64,000 bases of DNA from Burkholderiales bacterium (GCA_026005015.1 BPKG01000001.1:935501-999500); one strand, 5' to 3'; numbered from the stretch's first letter, positions 1-9,309 are shown. Notes: generated by a model not told the origin, from the letters alone. Program-made: numbers and translations.

Positions 1-834
1 TTCCGCTAGGCGGGGCAGTTGGGACCAGGCCTCCCCCGGGCTGATGAACACCCGATGGGGCTTTTCCCGGGCCGTAGGGCTCACCCGCCCCGGCGGCCCG
101 GGACGTTCCAGATCGAAGTAGTGGACCACGGTAGCCCCTTCGTGCCTGGCCAGGCGGAAGTGCTCAGCCAGGTAGCCCGCCAGCCGCTCGGCGATCTCCA
201 GCTTACCGGGGGAGAGGGCATCGGGGGCCGCCAGCCAAAGCATCAGCGCTTTGAGCAGTTCCCGCACGGGCGGGGTGGGTTGGAGAACACCCGGATAGAG
301 TTCCACGGGCGTGTGCAGCAATCCCCGGCCTTCGCCGAAGAGATAGATCGCCGCAAGCCCTTGCCACACCCCGGGCTCGGGGGCTTGATAGCGCATAAGG
401 GCCCATTTGAGCTGTTGTCCATGGGCGCGAAAACCTCGGGCGAGGGCAAGGGGCAGCAGCGTCGCGTTTTGCGTCACTCGGGCCGAGGAAGCGACCTGGG
501 TGAAAGCCGAACAGTAGGCCTGCGCCAGGGTGGACCAGAACGCGGCGAGGAGGCTTCCCAGGCGGTGCTCCTGGAAAGGCCCCGTGCCCGCCACGGCGAG
601 GAAATCCCAGGTCATTCGCCGCTCCCGGCTCTGGGCCGCCTCGTCCAGGAGGCAATAGCGCTGGAGGCGCTCGCCAGCCCCGAAGCCCTCGGTTTCAGCC
701 ACCGAGCGGATCCAGTGGGTGATTTCCTCTAGGGCTCCGAAGGCATCCCGGGACGCCAGCTCCGCCAGGATGCGCCGCGTTTCCTTGAGCTGTGCCATCG
801 GGTGATCGGGCTTGCCGCCGAAGCGTCTCAGCAT
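1..834 (-). CDS. Conserved hypothetical protein, 3' end outside the window
   Basis: An open frame runs from an ATG at 834 leftward to base 1 without a stop, giving at least 278 residues. A purine-rich GGGAG ribosome site sits 8 bases before the ATG, which supports this start. The visible protein is soluble, helical and rich in Leu, Ala, Gln and Trp, with no signal peptide or membrane segment. It begins MLRRFGGKPDHPMAQ and contains a segment HGQQLKWALMRYQAPEP near the middle. I recognise no catalytic motif and do not assign a function; the style resembles betaproteobacterial proteins of unknown function. It is separated from the following minus-strand neighbour by a hairpin-rich intergenic repeat. 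Confidence 0.7.
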   Translation of the reverse strand, partial: MLRRFGGKPDHPMAQLKETRRILAELASRDAFGALEEITHWIRSVAETEGFGAGERLQRYCLLDEAAQSRERRMTWDFLAVAGTGPFQEHRLGSLLAAFWSTLAQAYCSAFTQVASSARVTQNATLLPLALARGFRAHGQQLKWALMRYQAPEPGVWQGLAAIYLFGEGRGLLHTPVELYPGVLQPTPPVRELLKALMLWLAAPDALSPGKLEIAERLAGYLAEHFRLARHEGATVVHYFDLERPGPPGRVSPTAREKPHRVFISPGEAWSQLPRLAE

Positions 835-850
835 CTTCGTCTCCCTTATT

Positions 851-957
851 GAGCTTCCGGTAAATGGTTGACAAACCATTTACCGCAGTCCCTTTCCCCT
901 CTTCCACCGGGAGAGGGGAAAGGGCCGAGCGTCCGTCAGGTGTTTAGAGGACGCCCG
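851..957. repeat. Dispersed hairpin element, copy A (three hairpins)
   Basis: The stretch between two minus-strand genes is almost entirely inverted repeats. A 12-bp perfect stem (858-869 with 874-885, core GGTAAATGGTT / AACCATTTACC) has a GACA loop. It is followed by a second 12-bp perfect stem (CCCTTTCCCCTC at 890-901 with 913-924) and a weaker third stem (GCGTCC 929-934 with GGACGC 949-954). The first stem and the GGGCCGAGCGTC stretch with its downstream hairpin recur at 26,470-26,550, and the first stem recurs in degenerate form at 22,907-22,943. Confidence 0.6.
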
Positions 958-2280
958 CTACACCGCTTCCCTCAAGGCGGCCCGCCGCCCACGCTCCACG
1001 TCCACCTGCGCCAGAACGGCCATGCCCGCCAGGAAAAAAATCCCCATGGAGAGCATGGCGAGCCGGTGGTCGCCCTCCGTGACCCAAGTGATGATTCCGT
1101 AGGTAATGGGGCCCAGGATCGCCGACAGTTTGACCGCCAGGCCCCATAAACCGAAGAATTCCGCCCGGCGCGTGGCCGGGCTGAGGTAGCCTACTAGGGC
1201 CCGTCCCGCCGACTGGGCGCTCCCGAGGCAGAAGCCGGCCAGGTTCGCCACGGCCCAGAAGAAGCTCCGGGTCTCGGCCCACCAGGCGAGCACCGCGGTC
1301 GCCAGCCAGCCCAGCAGGATCAGGGTGACGGCCGCCTTGTGGCCGATCCGGTCCTGGACGTAGCCGAAGGCGAAGGCGCCCGCAGCGGCGGTGACGTTCA
1401 CCACCAGGATCAGGACCAGGGTCTCCTGGGTGCCGAACCCCATGGCCTGCTGGGCGTACACCGCGGCCAGGGCCACCACGGTCTGGATGCCCGCCTGATA
1501 AAACACCACGCACAGGAGAAACCAGCCCAGGTCGCGGAAATCCCTCGCCCGGGCGAGGGTCTGGCGAAGCCGGGCGAGGCTGTCCCGGGCGAGGCTCAAG
1601 GGGCCCGCCGCCTGGGGTCTCGCCCGCTCCCGCAAGAAGGCGAAGGTGGGAATGCTCGCCAGGGCGAACAAGCCAGCGGTGATCCCCATGGTGACGGGCA
1701 CGAACTGTTCCGGCGTCTGCCCCCGAGCCTCCGCCCAGGACACGTAGCCCAGGCACGCCCCGAGGCTCGTCAGTCCCCCCAGGTAGCCCAGGGCCCAGCC
1801 CCAGCCGGACACTTTGCCGATGGCCCGGCCCCGGGCCAGCTCGGGAAGAAAGGCGGCGATGAGGTTCTCGCCGCTGCCGAAGAAGAAGTTGCTCAGGATG
1901 ACGAGGGCGGCGCCGAGGGCGAGATCGCCTCGGCCCACCAGGGCCAGGGCCGCCGTGAAAGCCACACACCCCGCGGTAGTGAGGAGCAGGAGGGGCTTTT
2001 TCATCGCCCGGGCATCGGCCAGGGCGCCGATCAGGGGCGCCGTGGCGATGATGAGCGCATAGGAAATTCCGAGGCTCACGGTCCAGGCGAAGCTCCCCCA
2101 GGGGGCGTTTTCCGCCACCACGGCCACGAAGTAGGCGTTGAACACCGCGGTGATGACCACCGTGGTGTAGCCGGAGTTGGCGAAGTCGTACATGGCCCAG
2201 GCCCAGACCTCGATGGGCCGCACGCCGGGGGCGAGGATCAGGCCGGGCGGAGAGGCGTCGGGTTCGGGGGTGCGGTTCAT
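958..2280 (-). CDS. MFS transporter, UMF1 / Atg22-like family
   Basis: A 440-residue integral membrane protein with about twelve hydrophobic segments. The N-terminal stretch WAMYDFANSGYTTVV is the hallmark of the UMF1 branch of the major facilitator superfamily, whose bacterial substrates are mostly unknown. A frame continues upstream of 2280, but the ATG at 2280 (MNRTPEPDAS) gives the normal family length and avoids overlap with the preceding gene. The charged loop between the two halves (around residues 190-225) is Arg-rich, as usual for MFS cytoplasmic loops. It lies 23 bases downstream of a DUF2784 membrane protein on the same strand and may be co-transcribed. Substrate is not predictable. 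Confidence 0.85.
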   Translation of the reverse strand: MNRTPEPDASPPGLILAPGVRPIEVWAWAMYDFANSGYTTVVITAVFNAYFVAVVAENAPWGSFAWTVSLGISYALIIATAPLIGALADARAMKKPLLLLTTAGCVAFTAALALVGRGDLALGAALVILSNFFFGSGENLIAAFLPELARGRAIGKVSGWGWALGYLGGLTSLGACLGYVSWAEARGQTPEQFVPVTMGITAGLFALASIPTFAFLRERARPQAAGPLSLARDSLARLRQTLARARDFRDLGWFLLCVVFYQAGIQTVVALAAVYAQQAMGFGTQETLVLILVVNVTAAAGAFAFGYVQDRIGHKAAVTLILLGWLATAVLAWWAETRSFFWAVANLAGFCLGSAQSAGRALVGYLSPATRRAEFFGLWGLAVKLSAILGPITYGIITWVTEGDHRLAMLSMGIFFLAGMAVLAQVDVERGRRAALREAV

Positions 2281-2303
2281 GGCGGACCGACGGCGCCCCG
2301 CCA

Positions 2304-2696
2304 TTATGGCACAGGGGTGCCGCCCTTCCGCTTCCGGGTCGGGGGAATCAAGATGAAGGTCGCCAGCACCACCAGGGCGAAGCCCACGTAGAGCAGGGTG
2401 AACACCCAGGGGGGTGCGTCCCAGTAGAGCACCGCGTGCAGGATCCGGGCGATGAAACCCTTCTCCGTCTCCCGTCCCCGCAGGGCGTCCTCCCAGACGG
2501 TGAGGGGGCACAGGGCGCCCAGGAGCGCCTCGCTGGCCACGAACAGGATCGCACCCAGGTGGGTGACCCGGAACCAGAAGTGGCGAGCGAGGGCCCAGCC
2601 CCGCCAGGCGCCGACCCAGACGAAGGCCAACCCGCCCACCACGAACAGCACGAACAAGACATGGACGACGAGGATGAGGTCGGCGAGCCAGTCCAT
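2304..2696 (-). CDS. DUF2784 family membrane protein
   Basis: A 130-residue protein with three to four hydrophobic helices, starting MDWLADLILVVHVLFVLF. It has the DUF2784 pattern of a conserved His in the first helix, a Trp-rich second helix and a CPLT motif after the third. Function of the family is unknown. It ends in a short basic tail (PTRKRKG). It lies 18 bases after the sulfurtransferase stop and before the MFS gene on the same strand, so a three-gene transcript is plausible. Confidence 0.8.
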   Translation of the reverse strand: MDWLADLILVVHVLFVLFVVGGLAFVWVGAWRGWALARHFWFRVTHLGAILFVASEALLGALCPLTVWEDALRGRETEKGFIARILHAVLYWDAPPWVFTLLYVGFALVVLATFILIPPTRKRKGGTPVP

Positions 2697-2714
2697 GGCC
2701 GCCCCGCGGGAAAA

Positions 2715-3560
2715 TCAGCCGCCGCGGGCCACCGGCCGGGCGGGATCCGCGCACCACTCGCTCCAGGAGCCGGGATAGAGCCTCGAGCCGGCGAGCCCGG
2801 CCACTTCCATGGCGAGCAGGTTGTGGCAAGCGGTCACCCCGGAGCCGCACTGGTGGACCACGGCGCCCGGGTCGGCGCCTCGGAGCAGGGAAGAAAACGC
2901 CTGCTTGAGCTCCGCCGCCGGCTTGAAGCGTCCATCGGGGCCGAGGTTCTCCATGAAGTACCGGTTGACGGCGCCGGGAATATGGCCGGCCACGGGATCC
3001 AGGGTTTCGTTTTCCCCGCGGAAGCGCTCCGGGCTGCGGGCATCCAGCAGACGCACGGCGGGATCCCCCAGGTGGGCTTCAACGTAGGCCGCGTCCACCG
3101 GCGCCGCGCCCGGGCGCTGCACGAAGCGCGCCGGCGGCCGGGCCCTCGATTCGGTGCTCGTGGGCTTTCCCTCGGCCACCCATCGGGCGTAGCCCCCGTC
3201 CAGCACCGCCACCGCCTCGTGGCCCATCCAGCGCAGCATCCACCATAGCCGGGCGGCGAACGGCCCGGGGCCGCCGTCATAGGCCACCACCTGCATCCCC
3301 TCGCCCACCCCCAGACGGCCCAGGCGCTGCGCGAACGCCTCCGGGTCCGGCAGGGGATGCCGGCCGTTGCGGCCGGTTTTCGCGCCCGAGAGGTCTCGCT
3401 CCAGGTGCAGGTGGATGGCCCCCGGGATATGGCCGGCGGCGTAGGCCCGCTCCCCCGCCGCCGGATCGAGGAGATCGTGGCGGCAGTCGAACGCGATCCA
3501 GGCGGGATCGTCCAGGTGGCGGGCCAGGGTCTCGGTGGAAACCAGGGTGGTGTAGGGCAT
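2715..3560 (-). CDS. sseA: Thiosulfate/3-mercaptopyruvate sulfurtransferase (tandem rhodanese)
   Basis: A 281-residue two-domain rhodanese that transfers sulfane sulfur from thiosulfate or mercaptopyruvate to an acceptor. The N-terminal inactive rhodanese fold carries the DCRHDL strand. The C-terminal domain holds the active-site loop CGSGVTA with the catalytic Cys near residue 238; this loop is typical of the mercaptopyruvate/thiosulfate type. The ATG at 3560 is preceded by an AGGAG site eight bases upstream; longer in-frame versions lack this. Its neighbour on the 5' side encodes a small SpoIIAA-like protein. Substrate preference cannot be set from sequence, so the symbol is by family. Confidence 0.88.
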   Translation of the reverse strand: MPYTTLVSTETLARHLDDPAWIAFDCRHDLLDPAAGERAYAAGHIPGAIHLHLERDLSGAKTGRNGRHPLPDPEAFAQRLGRLGVGEGMQVVAYDGGPGPFAARLWWMLRWMGHEAVAVLDGGYARWVAEGKPTSTESRARPPARFVQRPGAAPVDAAYVEAHLGDPAVRLLDARSPERFRGENETLDPVAGHIPGAVNRYFMENLGPDGRFKPAAELKQAFSSLLRGADPGAVVHQCGSGVTACHNLLAMEVAGLAGSRLYPGSWSEWCADPARPVARGG

Positions 3561-3591
3561 CGGCTTTCTCCTGGGCGGGCCGGGTCGCCTT

Positions 3592-3987
3592 CTACCGCAC
3601 CGCCCCGCCGCCGGTCCCCGGTGCCTCCCCTTCCGCCGCACCGCCTTCCGTCACCCAGGCGTAGGCCGCGTCGTAATCGTCGAATACCCGGATGTCGGCG
3701 TCCACGAACAGCCGCTGCAGCCAGGCGCTCCAGGCGATCCACTGGTTCGAGGTCACGATGGCGATGCGGCCAAAGTCGCGGGCGTGGTCCCGGGAGAACT
3801 TCACCTCCTCCCACGCCACGTCCAAGGTATAACGCACCATGTCCCGCAGGTCGAGCAGGAGGTTCGCCTGCCCGTGGAACTTGATCTCGTAGAGCAGGTG
3901 CTCCTCGAGCTCCTTGAAGTCGGCCAAGGTGAACTCGCCCAGCACCGCCACGTTGACCAGGCTGTCGGACTGCTCGATGGTGATCAT
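3592..3987 (-). CDS. SpoIIAA-like (STAS-type) protein
   Basis: A 131-residue acidic cytoplasmic protein matching the SpoIIAA-like/DUF3478 group, which has a STAS-like fold and is found in many proteobacteria. It begins MITIEQSDSLVNVAV and contains the family's WEEVKFSRDHARDFGRIAIV core around residues 58-78. The last 20 residues are a Gly/Ala/Glu-rich tail without clear structure. No kinase-target Ser in the classical anti-sigma-antagonist position can be assigned. It lies between a Rieske oxygenase and a sulfurtransferase on the same strand, with short gaps. Molecular role unknown. Confidence 0.75.
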   Translation of the reverse strand: MITIEQSDSLVNVAVLGEFTLADFKELEEHLLYEIKFHGQANLLLDLRDMVRYTLDVAWEEVKFSRDHARDFGRIAIVTSNQWIAWSAWLQRLFVDADIRVFDDYDAAYAWVTEGGAAEGEAPGTGGGAVR

Positions 3988-4058
3988 GGGGCATCCCCTC
4001 GCATGGGGCCAAGTTTATGGAAGACCTGTCGCACCGGCAAACCTCCGCCGCCTACCGC

Positions 4059-5168
4059 CTACTTCTTTAGGGCCGGTTCCAGCTCCCGCCGCAGGAACTC
4101 GTGCAGATGAATCATGCCGTCCTCCAGCGGCGACTGGTACGGCCCTGCGTCGTCCTGGCCCTGCTCGTACAGGGCCTTGCGCCCCCGGTGCAGGAGGGTG
4201 CAGATCTGGGCGTCCTCGGCCGCCGACTCCAGGTAGGCCGCTTGGTGGGCCTCCTTGAGCTCGGTCTCGAAATAGGCCACGTCCTCGGGATAGTAGAATT
4301 CCACCACGTTGGTGGTGTGATCGGGCGAGCGCGGAACCAGGGTACTCACCACCAGGCAGTGGGGATACCATTCCATCATGACGTTGGGGTAGTAGATGGC
4401 CCATAGCGTCCCGTACTTGGGCATCTCGCCCCCGGTGTAGCGCAGCAGCGCGTCGCGATAGCGGGCATATTTGGGCGAGCCGGTCTTCTGCAACTGGTTC
4501 TTCACGCCCATGTACTGGATCGACCAGCGCGGCCCGAACTCCCAGCGGAAGTTGCCCGCGTCGACGAAGTCCCGCAGGCCCGGATGGAACGGTTCCACGT
4601 GGTAGAGCTCCAGGTAGATTTCGAGAAACGTCTTCCAGTTGAAGGGGCACTCGTCGATCACGGTGCGGTCGTAGACATAGCCGCTGAAGTCGTAATCGGC
4701 TGCCGCGCTGAAGCCCTTGAGATCTTCGGCCGGGTCCCGGGGCCCGGCGAAAAGCATCCCGTTCCAGCGCTTCAAGGGGGTCTTAGGCAGCGATGCGCAA
4801 GGCGTGGGGGCGAATTCCGGCGCCCCCAGCAGCGTTCCGTCCAGGGCGTAGGTCCAGCGGTGCAGGGGGCAGACGATGTGGCGGGCGTGGCCCCGGCCCT
4901 CCAGCAACAGGCCCTGGCGGTGGCGACAGACGTTGGACATGAGCTCCACGCCCCGTTCGTTTCGCACCAGCATTTTGGCGTGGCCCATCCACTCCAAGGT
5001 GAGGTAATCGCCGGGATTAGGCACCATCAGCTCGTGGCCCACGTACCCGGGGCCCTGGTCGAACAGGAGGCGGCGCTCCAGTTCGAACATCCCCGGATCG
5101 AAGTACCAGGCCATGGGTAGGGGTCGGGTGCTCTTGGCGAGCTCGTCCAAGTTGGAGATGTCGCTCAT
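4059..5168 (-). CDS. Rieske [2Fe-2S] aromatic ring-hydroxylating oxygenase, alpha-type subunit
   Basis: A 369-residue non-haem iron oxygenase. The Rieske centre is seen as Cys81-x-His83 (CRHRQ) and Cys100-x-x-His103 (CPLHRW). The C-terminal mononuclear iron site is marked by His190 and His195 in the stretch ELYHVEPFHPG. The ATG at 5168 follows a GGAGG site, so upstream in-frame codons are excluded. No beta subunit, ferredoxin or reductase gene is adjacent, which fits homomultimeric Rieske oxygenases that borrow a reductase. Substrate is unknown; relatives act on choline-like, carnitine-like or aromatic substrates. The following gene, a SpoIIAA-like protein, lies 71 bases downstream. Confidence 0.85.
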   Translation of the reverse strand: MSDISNLDELAKSTRPLPMAWYFDPGMFELERRLLFDQGPGYVGHELMVPNPGDYLTLEWMGHAKMLVRNERGVELMSNVCRHRQGLLLEGRGHARHIVCPLHRWTYALDGTLLGAPEFAPTPCASLPKTPLKRWNGMLFAGPRDPAEDLKGFSAAADYDFSGYVYDRTVIDECPFNWKTFLEIYLELYHVEPFHPGLRDFVDAGNFRWEFGPRWSIQYMGVKNQLQKTGSPKYARYRDALLRYTGGEMPKYGTLWAIYYPNVMMEWYPHCLVVSTLVPRSPDHTTNVVEFYYPEDVAYFETELKEAHQAAYLESAAEDAQICTLLHRGRKALYEQGQDDAGPYQSPLEDGMIHLHEFLRRELEPALKK

Positions 5169-5332
5169 GGGGGACGAATCCTCCGTGGAGAAGACTCGAA
5201 AAGCGCCATGGTAACCAAAATGCCCGCCCCTGGCGCGCCTGCCGGGAGCGGCCATCCCGAAGCGCCGCCCGCGGCTTCGTTGACCAGACGATCCCGTGTA
5301 GGCTATGTTTGCAACTTCGTGTGAACCTCCCG

Positions 5333-5602
5333 ATGGCTCAGCCCCCCGACCGCCCGGCCGCGACCGAGCCCCCAGTCCAAGGGACGGCGCCAGCCAGCTT
5401 CGAAGCGGCCCTCGCCGAGCTGGAAGCGATCGTGGCCCGCATGGAAGAGGGCCAGATATCCCTGGAAGAGTCCTTGGCGGCGTACAAGCGCGGGACCGAG
5501 CTGCTGCAGTATTGCCAGGCTCGGCTCAAGGACGCCCAGCAGCAAGTGCGTATGCTGGAAGCCGGCACGCTGCAAGACTTCCAAGTGGACGACTCCCGCT
5601 AA
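5333..5602 (+). CDS. xseB: Exodeoxyribonuclease VII small subunit
   Basis: An 89-residue protein whose core FEAALAELEAIVARMEEG is the signature of XseB, the small subunit that with XseA degrades single-stranded DNA. The ATG at 5333 gives a Pro-rich N-terminal lead of about 20 residues; a TTG at 5309 is in frame but less likely. The protein is slightly longer than the roughly 80 residues usual for the family because of this lead. It heads the xseB-ispA-dxs cluster, a common proteobacterial arrangement, with 46 bases to ispA. Confidence 0.9.
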   Translation: MAQPPDRPAATEPPVQGTAPASFEAALAELEAIVARMEEGQISLEESLAAYKRGTELLQYCQARLKDAQQQVRMLEAGTLQDFQVDDSR

Positions 5603-5648
5603 CCGCCCGCGCCTCGCCCGCGGGTCCGAACGAACTCGAGTTTTGGCC

Positions 5649-6551
5649 ATGCCCGGAACGAACAGCGATTTCCAGTCCTGGGCGCGCAGCCGCCAGGCCC
5701 TGGTGGAAGAGGCCTTGAACCGGTTGCTGCCGCCGGCGGAGGTGGCGCCCCAGCGGCTGCACCAGGCCATGCGCTACGCGGTTCTGGGAGGCGGCAAGCG
5801 GGTGCGACCGCTCCTGTGCTACGCCGCAGGCGAGGTGAGCGGGGCCGACCTGCAGCGTCTGAGCACCGCTGCGGCTGCCTTGGAGCTGATCCACGTCTAT
5901 TCGTTGGTGCACGATGACCTGCCCTGTATGGACGACGATGTCCTGCGCCGGGGAAAGCCCACCTGCCACGTGGAGTACGACGAAGCCACCGCCCTCCTCG
6001 CGGGCGATAGCCTCCAGAGCTTGGCGTTCCAGCTCCTGGCCGAATACCGAGTGGCCGATTCCCCCCAGACCCAGCTCAAGATGCTGGAGCACCTGGCCCG
6101 GGCGGCCGGCTCCCGGGGCATGGCGGGCGGCCAAGCCATCGACCTGGAAGCCACCGGTAAAACCCTGACGCTCCCCGAGCTGGAATTCATGCACATCCAC
6201 AAGACCGGGGCGCTGATCCGGGCTTCCGTGATCCTGGGAGCGAACTGCGGCCGGGCGCTTTCTTCCAAGGACATGGACCGGCTGGACCACTTCGCCAAGC
6301 GCATCGGCCTCGCTTTCCAGGTGGTCGACGACGTGCTCGACGCCCAGTCCACCACCGCCACCCTGGGCAAGACCGCCGGCAAGGACGCCCGCCAGGGCAA
6401 GCCCACCTACGTGTCCACGGTGGGGGTGGAGGCCGCCCGGGCCATGGCCCTGGAGCTGAAGCGGGAGGCGGTGGAAAGCCTCGCCCCCTTCGGCGAACGG
6501 GCCCGGCGGCTGCGGGAGATCGCCGAGTACATCGTGGGCCGCGAGTTCTGA
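5649..6551 (+). CDS. ispA: (2E,6E)-farnesyl diphosphate synthase
   Basis: A 300-residue trans-prenyltransferase that condenses IPP with DMAPP and GPP to make farnesyl diphosphate, the precursor of quinone side chains and undecaprenyl phosphate. The first Asp-rich motif is DDLPCMDDD and the second is DDVLD within [11 protein letters not shown]. The GGKRVRP motif that binds the allylic/IPP substrate is also present. The ATG at 5649 is used; an in-frame TTG two codons upstream is possible. Gene order xseB-ispA-dxs places it with the upstream enzyme of the MEP pathway. The length is typical. Confidence 0.93.
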   Translation: MPGTNSDFQSWARSRQALVEEALNRLLPPAEVAPQRLHQAMRYAVLGGGKRVRPLLCYAAGEVSGADLQRLSTAAAALELIHVYSLVHDDLPCMDDDVLRRGKPTCHVEYDEATALLAGDSLQSLAFQLLAEYRVADSPQTQLKMLEHLARAAGSRGMAGGQAIDLEATGKTLTLPELEFMHIHKTGALIRASVILGANCGRALSSKDMDRLDHFAKRIGLAFQVVDDVLDAQSTTATLGKTAGKDARQGKPTYVSTVGVEAARAMALELKREAVESLAPFGERARRLREIAEYIVGREF

Positions 6552-6562
6552 CCTTTCCTCCC

Positions 6563-8410
6563 ATGTTCGAGTTGCTGAAGAGCGTCAACGACCCCAAGGA
6601 CCTGCGCGCCCTGTCGCGCCAGGATCTCCATGTCCTGGCGCAGGAGCTGCGGGAATATCTGATCCAACTCGTGAGTCGCACCGGCGGCCACCTCTCCTCC
6701 AACCTGGGCACAGTGGAGCTCACCATCGCCCTGCACTACGTGTTCGAACGCCCCACGACCGCCTGGTCTGGGACGTGGGCCACCAGACCTACGGCCACAA
6801 GATCCTGACCGGGCGGCGCACCCTCATGGACCGCCTGCGCATGGAAGGCGGGCCCTCGGGCTTTCCGCGCCGCAGCGAGAGCGTCTACGACACCTTCGGC
6901 ACCGCCCACTCCAGCACCTCCATCAGCGCCGCCCTGGGCATGGCGGTGGCGGCCCAGCGGGCCGGGGTGAAGCGTCCACGTGGTGGCGGTGATCGGCGAC
7001 GGCGCCATGACGGCGGCATGGCCTACGAGGCGCTCAACAACGCCGGGGCCATGGACGCCAGACCTCCTGGTGATCCTCAACGACAACGAGATGTCCATCT
7101 CGGAGAACGTGGGCGCCATGAACCGGTACCTGGTGCGCCTGCTCTCCAGCCGCTTCTACCACCAGGCCAGGGAGGCGGGGCGCAGGATGCTGGAGAAGCT
7201 GCCCCCCGTGCTGGAGCTGGCCAAAAAGGCCGAGGACACATGAAGGGCATGGTGATGCCCGGTACCCTGTTCGAGGAGCTGGGCTTCAACTACATCGGCC
7301 CCATCGACGGCCACGACCTGGACACCCTGATCGAGACCCTGGACAACATCAAGCGCCTGGAGGGTCCCCAGTTCCTGCACATCGTGACCCGCAAGGGAGC
7401 CGGCTACAAGCTGGCAGAGGACAATCCTATCCTGTACCACGGGGTGAGCAAATTCGACCCGGCCCAGGGCATCCAGTCGGCCAAAGGCGGGGGATCCCCC
7501 ACCTACACTCAGGTTTTCGGCGACTGGCTGTGCGACATGGCGGCGGCCGACTCCCGCCTGGTGGCCATCACTCCGGCGATGCGGGAGGGTTCTGGGCTGG
7601 TGCGGTTCTCGGAGCTCTTCCCCGACCGCTACTTCGACGTGGGCATCGCCGAGCAGCACGCCGTCACTTTTGCCGCGGGGCTCGCCTGCGAGGGGCTCAA
7701 GCCCGTGGTGGCCATCTATTCCACCTTCCTGCAGCGGGCCTACGACCAGTTGATCCACGACGTGGCGATCCAGAACCTGCCGGTGGTCTTCGCCATCGAC
7801 CGGGGCGGGCTCGTGGGCGGGGATGGGGCCACCCACAACGGGGCCTTCGACCTTCACCTACCTGCGCTGCATCCCCAACATGACCGTGATGGCGCCGGCC
7901 GACGAAAACGAGTGCCGGCGCATGCTCTACACCGCGTTTCAGATGGACACGCCCACGGCGGTGCGCTACCCGCGGGGCAGCGGCCCGGGCGTGCCGGTGG
8001 AAAAGGAGATGCGCAGCCTTCCCATCGGCAAGGGCGAGGTCCGGCGCCGGGGCCGGCGGGTGGCCCTGCTTGCCTTCGGCGCCATGCTGGCGCCCAGCCT
8101 GGAGGCAGCCCAGGCGCTGGACGCGACAGCGGCCAACATGCGCTTCGTGAAGCCCCTGGACGAAACCCTGGTCCTGGAACTGGCCGCCTCCCACGAGCTG
8201 CTGGTGACGGTGGAGGAAAACGCCATCGCCGGGGGCGCGGGCAGCGCGGTGCTGGAGTGCCTGGCGCGCCATGGACTGAGTGTTCCCGTGCTCCAGCTCG
8301 GGCTCCCGGACCGATTCATCGACCATGGCAACCCCGCCCAACTGCTCAAAGGCTTGGGTCTCGACGGGGAAGGGATCGTGGCCACCGTGCGGCAGCAATT
8401 ACCCGAGTAG
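6563..8410 (+). CDS. dxs: 1-deoxy-D-xylulose-5-phosphate synthase, reading frame broken by six single-base indels
   Basis: The first enzyme of the MEP isoprenoid pathway, joining pyruvate and glyceraldehyde 3-phosphate with thiamine diphosphate. Homologous segments run in order: [17 protein letters not shown] (frame 1), [77 protein letters not shown] and [14 protein letters not shown]. The frame changes near 6,748 (-1), 6,974 (+1), 7,017 (-1), 7,063 (+1), 7,232 (-1) and 7,853 (+1). The net change is zero, so the 1,848 bases correspond to 615 residues, a normal DXS length. Conservation between breaks is intact, so these are most likely assembly errors. It lies 11 bases after ispA and is an essential gene in organisms using only the MEP pathway; ispH is present in this window. 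Confidence 0.85.
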
Positions 8411-8440
8411 TTTACTCAGAAATTACCCGGCCGGTATAAT
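8411..8440 (+). promoter_or_regulatory. Putative sigma-70 promoter for folE2
   Basis: A perfect TATAAT (8435-8440) lies 31 bases before the folE2 ATG. A weak -35 candidate TTTACT (8411-8416) sits 18 bases upstream of it. It starts at the dxs stop codon, implying folE2 has its own promoter. I could not identify a convincing Zur box around it. Confidence 0.5.
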
Positions 8441-8471
8441 ATTGCCGTTCTCCTTAGAGAAAGCCCGTTCC

Positions 8472-9290
8472 ATGAACCGCAAAGCCGAATTTCCGTTGAT
8501 GCCCGATGTCCAGAGCAGCCCGGACTCGCGGCACCTTGCCATCGATCGGGTGGGCATCAAAGGAATCCGCCACCCCGTGCGGGTCGCCGATAAGAGCGGC
8601 GGGGTGCAGCACACCGTGGCCACCTTCAACATGTACGTGCACCTGCCCCACAACTTCAAGGGCACCCACATGTCCCGCTTCGTCGAGATTTTGCACGGCC
8701 AGGAGCGGGAAATCTCGGTGGAATCCTTCGAGTCCATGCTGCGCAGGATGGTGCGCCGGCTGGAGGCGGAAGCCGGCCATATCGAGATGAGCTTTCCCTA
8801 CTTCATCAACAAGTCCGCGCCCGTCTCCGGGGTGCAGAGCCTGATGGACTACGACGTCACCTTCACAGGAGAGATCCACCGCGACGAGTACCGCTTCGCC
8901 ATGAAGGTGGTGGTGCCGGTCACCAGCCTTTGCCCGTGCTCGAAAAAGATCTCCGATTATGGCGCCCACAACCAGCGCTCCCACGTGACTGTCACCGCCC
9001 ACACCAAGGGGTTCGTGTGGATCGAGGAGCTAGTGCGCATCGTGGAAGACCAGGCCTCCTGCGAGCTCTACGGCCTGCTCAAGCGCCCCGACGAGAAGTA
9101 CGTGACGGAAAAAGCCTACAACAACCCGAAGTTCGTGGAGGACATGGTGCGCGACGTGGCGGGCGTCCTTAACCGGGATCCGCGCATCCTCGCCTACGTG
9201 GTGGAGTCCGAGAACTTCGAGTCGATCCACAACCACTCCGCCTACGCGCTGATCGAGCGCGACAAGAAAGTCCCCGGCGGGCTCCTCTGA
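8472..9290 (+). CDS. folE2: GTP cyclohydrolase FolE2 (type IB)
   Basis: A 272-residue enzyme making 7,8-dihydroneopterin triphosphate from GTP, the first step of tetrahydrofolate synthesis. It has the COG1469 features: a [19 protein letters not shown] block with the metal/active-site Cys at about residues 154-156, the [17 protein letters not shown] strand and the C-terminal HNHSAYA motif. Type IB enzymes work with several metals rather than strictly zinc and in many bacteria replace zinc-dependent FolE under zinc limitation. No folE is present in this window, so whether this is the only GTP cyclohydrolase is unknown. The ATG at 8472 starts the conserved N-terminus. Confidence 0.93.
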   Translation: MNRKAEFPLMPDVQSSPDSRHLAIDRVGIKGIRHPVRVADKSGGVQHTVATFNMYVHLPHNFKGTHMSRFVEILHGQEREISVESFESMLRRMVRRLEAEAGHIEMSFPYFINKSAPVSGVQSLMDYDVTFTGEIHRDEYRFAMKVVVPVTSLCPCSKKISDYGAHNQRSHVTVTAHTKGFVWIEELVRIVEDQASCELYGLLKRPDEKYVTEKAYNNPKFVEDMVRDVAGVLNRDPRILAYVVESENFESIHNHSAYALIERDKKVPGGLL

Positions 9291-9309
9291 CCCCGGATCC
9301 GCCGGAAGC

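Noticed and set aside
1339-2391. A 350-codon plus-strand frame opposite the MFS gene
   Set aside because: Shadow of the transporter gene; composition is typical of antisense high-GC frames.
8400-8471. Zur box upstream of folE2
   Set aside because: The AT-rich stretch contains a -10 box but no convincing symmetric Zur site.
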